A stretch of 40,617 bases of DNA from Pseudomonas putida W15Oct28 (lineage in GTDB: Bacteria; Pseudomonadota; Gammaproteobacteria; Pseudomonadales; Pseudomonadaceae), in contig NZ_JENB01000048.1 of NCBI RefSeq assembly GCF_000708715.2, forward strand, positions 1 to 40,617, read 5' to 3'. Made by a program: the position numbers and the translations under genes. Shown here one piece after another: positions 15,328 to 23,261 of this stretch. Within the stretch, counting starts at the first letter, position 1. The number at the start of each line of letters is the position of its first letter. The notes below the pieces were generated by a model, which was not told the DNA's origin, made no database searches, and worked only from the letters and a program-made list of their open reading frames with translations.

Positions 15328-15514
15328 GGAATGCTCCTTGACGGTGGCGTGCAGGCGTCAAGAGCATGGACGGAAGGCCGGCTCACCAGGGGGGTGCCAG
15401 CTCTCGATGCGCTGCGGATTTAGTGTGTGTGCCTTACCCTCGTACGTTTTTATTTAAATGATGTCACATAGCCATCATTATTGACCAGTCATTCAATGTA
15501 ACGACGTGTGCTGA

Positions 15515-15541
15515 CAAATCCGTCGTTTACTGACGGATTTG
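15515..15541 (-). terminator. Hairpin downstream of the oxidoreductase remnant
   Basis: Perfect 10-bp stem CAAATCCGTC / GACGGATTTG with a 7-base loop, 15 bases beyond the stop codon of the minus-strand gene fragment. It looks like the preserved 3' end of the lost gene. No strong T run follows. Confidence 0.5.
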
Positions 15542-15555
15542 CCCGCAATCAGGTG

Positions 15556-15810
15556 TCACACGATCGGGATCAACGGGTCGGCAGCGGCCAGTGCCAGCGC
15601 ACGGTCAGCGGCGGGCGGGTAGATCCATACCGAGTTGATCTGGCGTTTCAGCGCCTTGCCCTCCTGGCCGTGCAGCTTCAGCTCCCGTTCCCAGCCCTCG
15701 CTGTAGGCCGCGCCCCAGTCGCCCAGGTCGAGGCAGGTGACATATTTGGGCTGCCGGTAGATAACAGGTTCGACGCCGAGCAGGTCGGCTGCCGCATTGT
15801 CCTTGATATC
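15556..15810 (-). pseudogene. 3' remnant of an NAD(P)/FAD-dependent oxidoreductase gene
   Basis: About 80 codons in good codon usage ending at a normal stop. The text YRQPKYVTCLDLGDWGAAYS, then EGWERELKLHGQEGKALKRQ and NSVWIYPPAADR, matches my memory of the C-terminal end of NDH-2-like FAD oxidoreductases in Pseudomonas, which are near 400 residues. The open frame extends to an ATG at 15846, but the extra residues (MVSFLSITDGGGDIKD) do not look like that family. Everything N-terminal, including the FAD and NAD folds, is gone, so it cannot be functional. A 96-residue protein may still be called by gene finders. Confidence 0.6.
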
Positions 15811-16146
15811 CCCACCCCCATCCGTTATAGATAAAAAGGAAACCATAAAGAAAAGAGGCCATTTCAGCCCCCATGCACGAGATCACACGTATCTTCCGCC
15901 CCTCAGGCCCCCATATCGCGCCCTGCGCAGATGGATACGGGCCGACCTCAATGACGCCTTCTCCGCTTTCGAGCCTGTTCCACGTGTTGTCGATCCCGCC
16001 GGTCAAGCTTCTGCTGACCCAGATGCGCAAACGCCCCGTCCCTCCACCTGCACCGTAGCGCCTGAATTCCACCACCCCCGGTCTTTTACCGTTCGGGGTT
16101 GGGGAGCCTTTGCATTTTTTCAGCGTTCAACTGTTCAGGAATCACT
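15811..16146. other. Gene-free stretch ahead of the FMO gene
   Basis: Open frames on both strands cross this segment but none has a ribosome-binding site, recognisable domain or convincing codon use. It should contain the promoter of the FMO gene (AGGA at 16137-16140 is its ribosome-binding site); I see no clear -35/-10 pair. It contains the left junction of the segment that replaced the 5' part of the oxidoreductase gene. Confidence 0.4.
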
Positions 16147-17526
16147 ATGACTCTTCGTGTCGCTATCATCGGTGCCGGCCCGTCCGGCCTTGCGCAACTG
16201 CGTGCCTTCCAATCCGCCCATGCCCAGGGCGCACCCATGCCCGAGATCGTATGCTTCGAAAAGCAGGCCGACTGGGGCGGTATGTGGAACTACACCTGGC
16301 GCACCGGCCTCGACCAGCATGGCGAACCAGTGCACGGCAGCATGTACCGCTACCTGTGGTCCAACGGCCCCAAGGAATGCCTGGAGTTCGCCGACTACAG
16401 CTTCGATGAGCACTTTGGCCGGCCGATTTCCTCGTACCCGCCACGCGAAGTGCTGTGGGACTACATCCAAGGCCGCGTGAAGAAGGCCGGGGTGCGCGAC
16501 TACATCCGCTTCAATACCGCAGTCAAAAACGTCAGCTTCGATGAAAGCACCCGCGAGTTCACCGTGAGCGCCCACGACTACAGCGCGGGGCTTGGTATCG
16601 AGCAGGTGTTCGATTACGTGGTGGTGGCCAGCGGGCACTTCTCTACCCCGCACGTGCCGGAGTTTGAAGGCTTCGAGCGGTTCACCGGGCGTATCCTGCA
16701 CGCCCACGACTTTCGCGAAGCGATGGAATTCAACGGCCAGGACCTGCTCATTGTCGGCAGCAGCTACTCGGCCGAAGACATCGGCTCGCAGTGCTACAAG
16801 TACGGCGCGCGCTCGATCACCACGGCCTACCGCACCCAGCCGATGGGCTACAAATGGCCCAAGGGCTGGGAAGAGCGCCCGCAGTTGGTCCGCGTCGAGA
16901 ACGACCTGGCGTTCTTCGCCGATGGCTCGAACAAGCGTGTGGATGCGATCATCCTGTGCACGGGCTACCAGCATCACTTCCCGTTCCTGCCCGATGAACT
17001 CACCCTCAAGACCAACAACCGCCTGTGGCCAGCCGGGCTGTACCAAGGCGTGGTGTGGGAGCAAAACCCGCAGTTGCTGTACCTGGGCATGCAGGACCTC
17101 TGGTACAGCTTCAACCTGTTCGACGCCCAGGCATGGTTTGCACGCGACTACATGCTGGGGCGCATCAAGCTGCCGGCCAAGGCGGCCATGCAGGCCGACA
17201 GCGCGCGCTGGCGCAAGGATGAGGAGCAGCTGGCAACCACAGCTTCGATGTATGAATTCCAGGGCCGATACATCAAGCACCTGATCGAGCAGACCGATTA
17301 CCCGCGCTTCGATATCGATGCGGTGAACCGCATCTTCCTGCAATGGAAGAGCGACAAGAAGCACGACATCATGGGTTACCGTGACAAATCGTACCGCTCA
17401 GTGATCACCGGCACCAAAGCCGTGCCTCACCATACCCGCTGGCTGCAGGCGATGGACGACTCGCTGCAGGAGTACCTGCGCGAAACGGACGGCAAGCAAG
17501 GTGAGGTGAAAGTGCTGCGTGGGTAG
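16147..17526 (+). CDS. tmm: Trimethylamine monooxygenase-like flavin monooxygenase (FMO)
   Basis: A 459-residue class B flavoprotein monooxygenase, close in length and text to bacterial trimethylamine monooxygenase, which converts trimethylamine to its N-oxide with NADPH and oxygen. Motifs: FAD-binding GAGPSG at residues 9-14; the FMO identifying motif FTGRILHAHDF at 179-189; NADPH-binding GSSYSAED from 204; and LCTGYQHHFPF near 270. Blocks such as EIVCFEKQADWGGMWNYTWR and GSMYRYLWSNGPKECLEF are what I remember from characterised Tmm proteins. ATG 16147 has AGGA six bases upstream. Close FMO relatives can also oxidise other amines and sulfides or make indigo from indole, so the substrate is not certain. 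No downstream trimethylamine-oxide demethylase or transporter gene is nearby. The 3' end overlaps an Rrf2 gene remnant. Confidence 0.85.
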   Translation: MTLRVAIIGAGPSGLAQLRAFQSAHAQGAPMPEIVCFEKQADWGGMWNYTWRTGLDQHGEPVHGSMYRYLWSNGPKECLEFADYSFDEHFGRPISSYPPREVLWDYIQGRVKKAGVRDYIRFNTAVKNVSFDESTREFTVSAHDYSAGLGIEQVFDYVVVASGHFSTPHVPEFEGFERFTGRILHAHDFREAMEFNGQDLLIVGSSYSAEDIGSQCYKYGARSITTAYRTQPMGYKWPKGWEERPQLVRVENDLAFFADGSNKRVDAIILCTGYQHHFPFLPDELTLKTNNRLWPAGLYQGVVWEQNPQLLYLGMQDLWYSFNLFDAQAWFARDYMLGRIKLPAKAAMQADSARWRKDEEQLATTASMYEFQGRYIKHLIEQTDYPRFDIDAVNRIFLQWKSDKKHDIMGYRDKSYRSVITGTKAVPHHTRWLQAMDDSLQEYLRETDGKQGEVKVLRG

Positions 17527-17845
17527 CCGCCTGGCGCGGCCGTCGGACGAAATCACCGTGTTGGACATCGTCAATGCCATCGACGGGCCCAAGGCTATTT
17601 TCGACTGCCGCGAGATTCGTGAGCGTTGCACGCTGTTCGAAGGTTCGCCGCCCGGTTGGGCGACTGAAGGCACCTGCGCGATTCATGCGATGATGCTGGG
17701 GGCGCAGAAGCGCATGGAAGAGGCGCTGGCGCAGCAGACCATCCTCGACCTGGCGCGGCGCTTCGGGCGCAAGGCACCGGCGGCGTTTGGGCAGCGGGTG
17801 AATGAGTGGATGGGTGAGCGGCGGATCCCGGCGAGCCGGGTGTAA
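17519..17845 (+). pseudogene. Rrf2-family regulator lacking its DNA-binding domain
   Basis: The reading frame starts at GTG 17519 inside the last codons of the FMO gene and is blocked upstream by TGA at 17507. The 108 residues match the C-terminal two thirds of Rrf2 proteins: the last wing strand (SRLARPSDEITVLDIVNAID), then DCREIRERCTLFEG, CAIHAMMLGAQKRM and TILDLARRFGRKAP. Rrf2 proteins are near 150 residues and the missing 45-55 residues are the winged helix-turn-helix. Two cysteines remain, but the protein cannot bind DNA as it stands. A translated fragment coupled to the FMO gene cannot be excluded. Confidence 0.7.
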
Positions 17846-17915
17846 TGAGGAGATATGGCCCTTCGCCGCCAAGCCGTCTGCAACGAGTCCTCCACAGTTG
17901 CCGAGGGTGGAGGGG

Positions 17916-17995
17916 TACAGGACAACCCAAGAGGTTGGATTTCCGATCCAATCTCTTGGGCCCTGATCGGCATGTGCCCATGTGTCTGTCCTGTA
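17916..17995. terminator. Nested hairpin at the 3' end of the toxin operon
   Basis: CCCAAGAGGTTGGAT (17926-17940) pairs with ATCCAATCTCTTGGG (17946-17960) with a single G/T-type mismatch and a 5-base loop. Around it TACAGGACA (17916-17924) pairs exactly with TGTCCTGTA (17987-17995). The outer arm touches the stop codon of the last toxin gene. Neither strand has the T run of a standard intrinsic terminator, so it may be an mRNA 3'-end protector or a mobile-element trace. Confidence 0.5.
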
Positions 17996-20900
17996 TCAGG
18001 GGGCAGTAGGATTGAAAGTTCTCATGGAGTAGTTGATACCCACGTCAGAGCCGTAATACATATGGTCGCCAACCATGTCGCGTTGTTTGCTGAGAAGGAA
18101 GTGATTTTGGGGTTTCTTGAAGTGATTTCTAAAGTAAGTTGTAAAGTCTTTTAGGCCAGAATTTTTGAACTGGTTGAAGAGTGATTTGTTGTCGGCTGAT
18201 GAGATAAACAATCTTCCCATAGATGCTTTGACAGGTTTTCCTGTCAGGTTGCTGAATGTCTGCGCAAATGACTCGCCGTTTGGAGAGTGTGGGGACGCGT
18301 AGCCTAGGTGGCAGGACAACAGGCGGATATTCTGGTAACGTTTAGTAGAAAGTTCCTGCCACTCTGCGTCGCTTATATTTGCCCAGGTTTTGCCAGTGAT
18401 TTTTTTCAGTTCGTCGGGTGCCGCACGCATCCGCGCTTTCAAGTTACTGCCTAGCAGGGCATGAAATTTTTTAGGGCTGGTCCTGACGGGCTTGTGTTTC
18501 CCGGGTCGCCCCTCAATGGGCTCATACCGAACGATGTGAACAATGCCCTCGTCGTCGGCGTAACCGTGTGCATTAATATTTAAGCGAAGGGCTGGGCGTG
18601 TGGGTTGAGGGGCTTGTCCAGCAGACAATCCGAGGTGTTTACCCTGAGTGAATTTTCTTAGCTCTTTTGCATAAGCCTGCCCGGCTCTCTTTAGCTTCGG
18701 ATAGGTCGTGGATTGATAGGTTTCAAATGCATTTTGGATCGATGTATTGACATTTTTTACCTCCAGTGCTGCTGTCGTGTGAAGGCTTTTTAGCCTGGCT
18801 TCTTGCGTGTCTAGCTGTTTGCCCAGTCTTTCTATGATCTTCTTCCACTGCCTGACTGCGGATTCAGTGCTCTCGCTGGGGGCCGACGCCACGGCCTCGC
18901 TGATGAGTTTACTGATTTTTTTGTTGAAAACAGCGTCGCTGTATTTGTAATCGAAATCGAGTAGGTGGGAGGCGAAGTCATCGACCGTATCGGCTGTGAG
19001 GCTTTTAAGGGCGACTGTTTCAACCTTTTCTCCATTTATTATCGTTGTGCCGGACAAGATTGATTGCAGTTCACGTGAGGCGGAGAGGCAGGTTCTGTAT
19101 TCATGGTCAATGTCAGTGTTGAAGCTTTTTTTCAGGCGCGCTGACTCGTCTCGAAGCCTAATAAGCTCCGACTGTGCTGTCTTGGCATTTGTCAATGCTG
19201 TTAAATATTTTTCCGTCGTCGGGGACTTAAAGCCGGCGGTGCGTGCTGCAGCAATCGTTGCTTCTTCAGTCGTGGCAAATACGCTCATCAGCTCGGCATT
19301 GTGCGTGATCGTGGACTTGACGTTGACCCAATCATCAAAGATACCGATGCCCGGAATGAGGTTAGGATCCTTTGACAGGATGTGCATGTTCTTCATGCTA
19401 CCGCCAAGGTCGTATCCATCGATATCAACCACCGCGCTCAGGGCTTTTGTGGATTTACTATTGTTCACTAAGTATCGGGATCGCCTCGAGGCTTTGAATA
19501 GCGATGACAGCCCATGTAACTTGACGGCATTTCGCAATGTACGTATGGCCTTCACACCGCGTTGCGCAGTTTTCAGGAGCAGCTTGCCTACTTTCGCCAG
19601 GCCTTTTCCAGAGGCATCGAATAAGCTTAACGCCAAGGAAGACCAGCCCAACTTTTCGGCCAACGCGGGGTTACGCTGGCGCAAGGCGAGCTCTGCCGCA
19701 CCCAAGGCGGATGCGGCAACGGCAATAATCAGTAAGACAACGCCCAGCAGCCCTCCGGTTACGAAGGAGCCGACAACCGCGAGCGCGGTGGCTGCAGCCC
19801 ACAACGCCCACTCCCACCAGGCGGCAGCTTCATGGTGGGGAGGTGTCGTATCTCGTATCATGTCGTCCAGTGAGGCGAGGCGGTCATTGCCTTCCCTGCG
19901 GTTGATCATGATGTGCCCACTGGGGTCGTGCCAGTTGACTGGGTCGCGGCCAGCGCAGTAGGCGCGGTCATTCAGCCCCCCTTCGCCAAAGGGGCTGAGG
20001 GCATCACTTTGGTAAAACGCCTGGTGCCGCGGTTCATACACCCGGTAACCATTGCCCAGGTGATAGCAACCGGTGACGGGATCGACCCGCTGCCCGTTGT
20101 AACCCACACCACTCTTCATCTGGTTCAGGCGTGCCAGTGGCGCTTCCCCCCAGGGTGTGAAACCGATGGATTGACTGTTCCAGTTGCCCTGGGCATCCCA
20201 TGCATACTCTTCCGCTGCCGTGTTCTGAGGGTCTGGCATGACGAAATAGGTCTGTACTATTTCTGCATCCTTGTACATCTCATAACATTGCACCACGAGA
20301 CCTGTTTCGTCATCTAGTACACGGCGGCGCAGGGGCTTACCCTGCTTATCCAGCCATTGCTCCCCACACAGCTGGTCGTCGTTGTATTGGAGAATGCAGC
20401 GTTGTTTGCGCGTTTCATCCCATTGCGCAGCCAGCCGCCCCTGCTCATCGTACTCATAGTGGGTGATACATCTATCGTCTTTGCTGACGCGGAGCAATTG
20501 GCCGTCGTGGGTATAGGCGAGGGCCTGCCCTGAGGCGTTGGTGGTCAGGCTGCCATTGAGGTCGCTGGTATGCGAAAGGGCCTTGCGCTTACCCGCCCGG
20601 GCCACGCTACAGGTACTGCGCAGCGTCGGTTGATTGGCATCATAAGTGTACGTGCGGGTTTCAATTTCATCGTCAGTGAATGTTGTAGTACAGGTCAGGA
20701 TGTTGCCTAGAGCGTCGTAGCCATAACACTGCGATTTGATCGTTCTCGCAGCCGCATCTTCTATCCCGAAACCCTCGATCGCATCAACGTCCCACTGGCT
20801 GAGTTCATTGCGTAGCGGGAAGTAGGTGAATGTCTCGACCCGGGTGGCTGTTTCATCGCCGTTGCGGTACCAGGTTTTGCTTAGCAGTTGACCTGTCGGT

Positions 20901-23182
20901 GACCAGCACTGCACGTAGCGGCTCTTTATTACGCCGTCCAGGCGGTAGGTTCGTTCGGTTTCCCGGGCAAACCCGTCGTATGCCATTGACACTGTCAGCT
21001 TTCGACCGCTATGCAGATCCAGCACGGCCAATTGGTCGACCTCGCCTTGCGCACCATAGCGATATCGGTATTCCATCCGACCGCGTCGAATGCGGCTGCG
21101 CCGATTCTGGCCGTCCCGCCACGTGCGGGCTCTCGTCCCATTGGTGTGTTGCACCTGGCCGACGTTGCCACGCAATGAATGCTGCGCAAGGCGTTGCATC
21201 TGGGCGCCCCGCACAATCCTTGTCGATTGTGACGTTCCGAGGAGTTGAGGGGCTGTGCTGTCACTGTGGATAGCACTCTGGCGCGCATCCGCTGTTGCTG
21301 GACGTTCAGTGTGCAGGGCTTGAGTGACCTCATTGTAGGAGAACGAGGCAACCAGTGTTTTGGGAACCCTTACACCACTGTCAGCCGTCTCGGTGTACCA
21401 GAGTTGTACGGCACCATCCTCACTGGGCTCGCTCCAAAGCCGCACGCCGTCTGGTCGCTGCTGCGTCCTTGGGCTGAAGGTGTGCTCCACGCGCGAAGCA
21501 CTACTGCCAACCTTACGGGTGGTGATCTCGTCACCTCGGTTGCCACTGCCTAGCAGGGTCTGCTCCCCGAGCACTTGTTCGGCGCCTTTTTCAGGTGTCA
21601 GGGTGACTTTGACGGGGACTACGCAGAGACCTTGATAGTTCCACTTGACCACGGTCTTATCCGGCGTAGTGATCTGGGTTCGGCGTCCGAGTTCGTCATA
21701 TACGCATTCCCATTCGCGCTCCACGTTTTGCGCTCCGGCGACCAGGCTTTCCTTCACGCGTACGCGCTGCCCTTGTGTATCGATATGCTCCTCGATGGAG
21801 AGCGCTGGGGTACCGAATTTATTCTCCTGTGCGTCCCAGTGCTTGTGCGATTGGGTGAGTGTGACCTTGCCATCCCGATGATTGCGCTGAGTTTTCTGCA
21901 CACTGCGGAGTGGGCCTTGTAGCAATGTGCCTGACACGCTTTCAGTGGTCAGTGATTCCCCCGTGGCCGCATGTTGCGCATGCGAGTGGGTTTCCTCCTC
22001 CCAGAACCAATCCCGCAGATTTTCCGACAAGGTCGCGCCCTCGTTCACCAGGCGCAATCCTCCAGGGAGATAGTCGTAGACGCACTGATGCTGACGTTCA
22101 CCGTCGGCCCCGTAAGCGACTTCCTCGAGGCATACATAGTTGCTGGGCGAGTGATCATCACCCGCCACCCGCTGCATTTCGCGCCGCACTGGACGTTGTA
22201 GACCATCCAGAAGCGTGCGCCCACAGCGCCCGTCCGGGCCGACCGTACGGACCCAGGTGCCATTCCCTGTTTCCAGCCAGTGCGTTTCATGGATGTTTAC
22301 CGCGATGCCTGCATGGGCGCTTGTGGCGAAGCCTTCTTCCTCCCAAACTTGCGTGGTACTGCCCAGTAGACGGTCCCGGGCATCGTATGTGTGGTAGACC
22401 ATGAGCGCGGGATTGCCCAGGTCATCTTGCTGTGTCTCGCGCAGCACACGACCACTGCGGGCTGAGCGCACTTGATTGGACAAGGTGGCGATAGGCGTGA
22501 ACAAGTTTCGTTGCATGGGCGTCGTGCTTATCGACGTCAACGTTCCGGCCGTGCTGTTAACCTGGGTCGTTTCCGTGATGGAGCGGGTCTGCCGCGCTGT
22601 GTCGTTCTTGTGCCACTGCGTTGAGGTGGTTACCTTCTCGAGGCCATCCCTGGCAGTGGTCAGTTGTTGCAAGGCAACGGTAATTCCTTGGCGCCCCGTT
22701 GCTTGTGTGACGGTCCAGGGTGTGGTGGTTGTATCAACGGCTACACCCTCTAGGTTCAGTACGGTATCGGGTATCAAAACGCCTGCGTTATCGATTGTTG
22801 CATTAGCGTAACCGTACAACGTCAACGTGGTAGTCGACCGCGTGCCATCCGGGAAAGTCAAGTACTCACATTGCGCCATGAGGGGTGGCGTGCTTTTATC
22901 TGGCAGGCTTTCGCACTTGAGTGTCAGGGCGTCCACGAGGGAAGTTGCTTCTACGTTCTCAAGTGTAAACCCGCTCAGCAACTGCGTCACATCAGGTACT
23001 TTGTCGCTTCGGTCTGGTGTCCCGGTGCTGGCGTCAGCGGGGTAGTAGCAAAATTCGAGGGTCAGACCGTCGCTGGTGAAGGTCTTCGTCACTAGCCCAG
23101 TCGCCTGATCATAAGTGAACTGTGTGTTTTCTGTAGAAGCGGATGACGTCGGTGTAACGTTCTCGGTGGCGGTAGTGCTCAT
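17996..23182 (-). CDS. Rhs/TcC-like toxin protein 1, tail with His...Cys peptidase-like domain
   Basis: A 1728-residue Rhs-repeat protein of the TcC type. Residues 1 to about 1092 are the shell-forming YD-repeat core (YDARDRLLGSTT, YEYDEQGRLAAQWD, GYDALGNILTC). It ends with the Rhs-associated core VDPVTGCYHLGNGYRVYEPR ... SPFGEGGLNDRAYCAGRDPV and DPSGHIM, the site where the family's aspartic protease activity releases the tail. A hydrophobic stretch follows (about 1110-1170, WWEWALWAAATALAVVGSFV), shared with toxin protein 2. The unique tail has a long coiled-coil-like helical part and then NINAHGYADD (H1539) and RLLSCHLGYA (C1624), a pairing seen in caspase/CPD-like cysteine peptidases. It starts 79 bp after protein 2, with AGGAG ahead. 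The tail DNA (about 18000-19500) is AT-richer than the core, suggesting acquisition. No immunity gene follows. Confidence 0.9.
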   Translation of the reverse strand: MSTTATENVTPTSSASTENTQFTYDQATGLVTKTFTSDGLTLEFCYYPADASTGTPDRSDKVPDVTQLLSGFTLENVEATSLVDALTLKCESLPDKSTPPLMAQCEYLTFPDGTRSTTTLTLYGYANATIDNAGVLIPDTVLNLEGVAVDTTTTPWTVTQATGRQGITVALQQLTTARDGLEKVTTSTQWHKNDTARQTRSITETTQVNSTAGTLTSISTTPMQRNLFTPIATLSNQVRSARSGRVLRETQQDDLGNPALMVYHTYDARDRLLGSTTQVWEEEGFATSAHAGIAVNIHETHWLETGNGTWVRTVGPDGRCGRTLLDGLQRPVRREMQRVAGDDHSPSNYVCLEEVAYGADGERQHQCVYDYLPGGLRLVNEGATLSENLRDWFWEEETHSHAQHAATGESLTTESVSGTLLQGPLRSVQKTQRNHRDGKVTLTQSHKHWDAQENKFGTPALSIEEHIDTQGQRVRVKESLVAGAQNVEREWECVYDELGRRTQITTPDKTVVKWNYQGLCVVPVKVTLTPEKGAEQVLGEQTLLGSGNRGDEITTRKVGSSASRVEHTFSPRTQQRPDGVRLWSEPSEDGAVQLWYTETADSGVRVPKTLVASFSYNEVTQALHTERPATADARQSAIHSDSTAPQLLGTSQSTRIVRGAQMQRLAQHSLRGNVGQVQHTNGTRARTWRDGQNRRSRIRRGRMEYRYRYGAQGEVDQLAVLDLHSGRKLTVSMAYDGFARETERTYRLDGVIKSRYVQCWSPTGQLLSKTWYRNGDETATRVETFTYFPLRNELSQWDVDAIEGFGIEDAAARTIKSQCYGYDALGNILTCTTTFTDDEIETRTYTYDANQPTLRSTCSVARAGKRKALSHTSDLNGSLTTNASGQALAYTHDGQLLRVSKDDRCITHYEYDEQGRLAAQWDETRKQRCILQYNDDQLCGEQWLDKQGKPLRRRVLDDETGLVVQCYEMYKDAEIVQTYFVMPDPQNTAAEEYAWDAQGNWNSQSIGFTPWGEAPLARLNQMKSGVGYNGQRVDPVTGCYHLGNGYRVYEPRHQAFYQSDALSPFGEGGLNDRAYCAGRDPVNWHDPSGHIMINRREGNDRLASLDDMIRDTTPPHHEAAAWWEWALWAAATALAVVGSFVTGGLLGVVLLIIAVAASALGAAELALRQRNPALAEKLGWSSLALSLFDASGKGLAKVGKLLLKTAQRGVKAIRTLRNAVKLHGLSSLFKASRRSRYLVNNSKSTKALSAVVDIDGYDLGGSMKNMHILSKDPNLIPGIGIFDDWVNVKSTITHNAELMSVFATTEEATIAAARTAGFKSPTTEKYLTALTNAKTAQSELIRLRDESARLKKSFNTDIDHEYRTCLSASRELQSILSGTTIINGEKVETVALKSLTADTVDDFASHLLDFDYKYSDAVFNKKISKLISEAVASAPSESTESAVRQWKKIIERLGKQLDTQEARLKSLHTTAALEVKNVNTSIQNAFETYQSTTYPKLKRAGQAYAKELRKFTQGKHLGLSAGQAPQPTRPALRLNINAHGYADDEGIVHIVRYEPIEGRPGKHKPVRTSPKKFHALLGSNLKARMRAAPDELKKITGKTWANISDAEWQELSTKRYQNIRLLSCHLGYASPHSPNGESFAQTFSNLTGKPVKASMGRLFISSADNKSLFNQFKNSGLKDFTTYFRNHFKKPQNHFLLSKQRDMVGDHMYYGSDVGINYSMRTFNPTAP

Positions 23183-23261
23183 GTTTGGGGCTCCTGTGCA
23201 GCGGGCTGCTCAGCGCGGGCGAAGCGTAATCATCGGTGATGAGAGAGCAACACCGTCCGGC

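Noticed and set aside
15328..15555. Flagellar sigma-28 promoter for the chemoreceptor
   Set aside because: TAAA elements occur but no GCCGATAA-like box at the right distance.
15605..16075. A 156-codon minus-strand frame across the FMO promoter region
   Set aside because: No ribosome site or recognisable domain; it runs out of frame over the oxidoreductase remnant.
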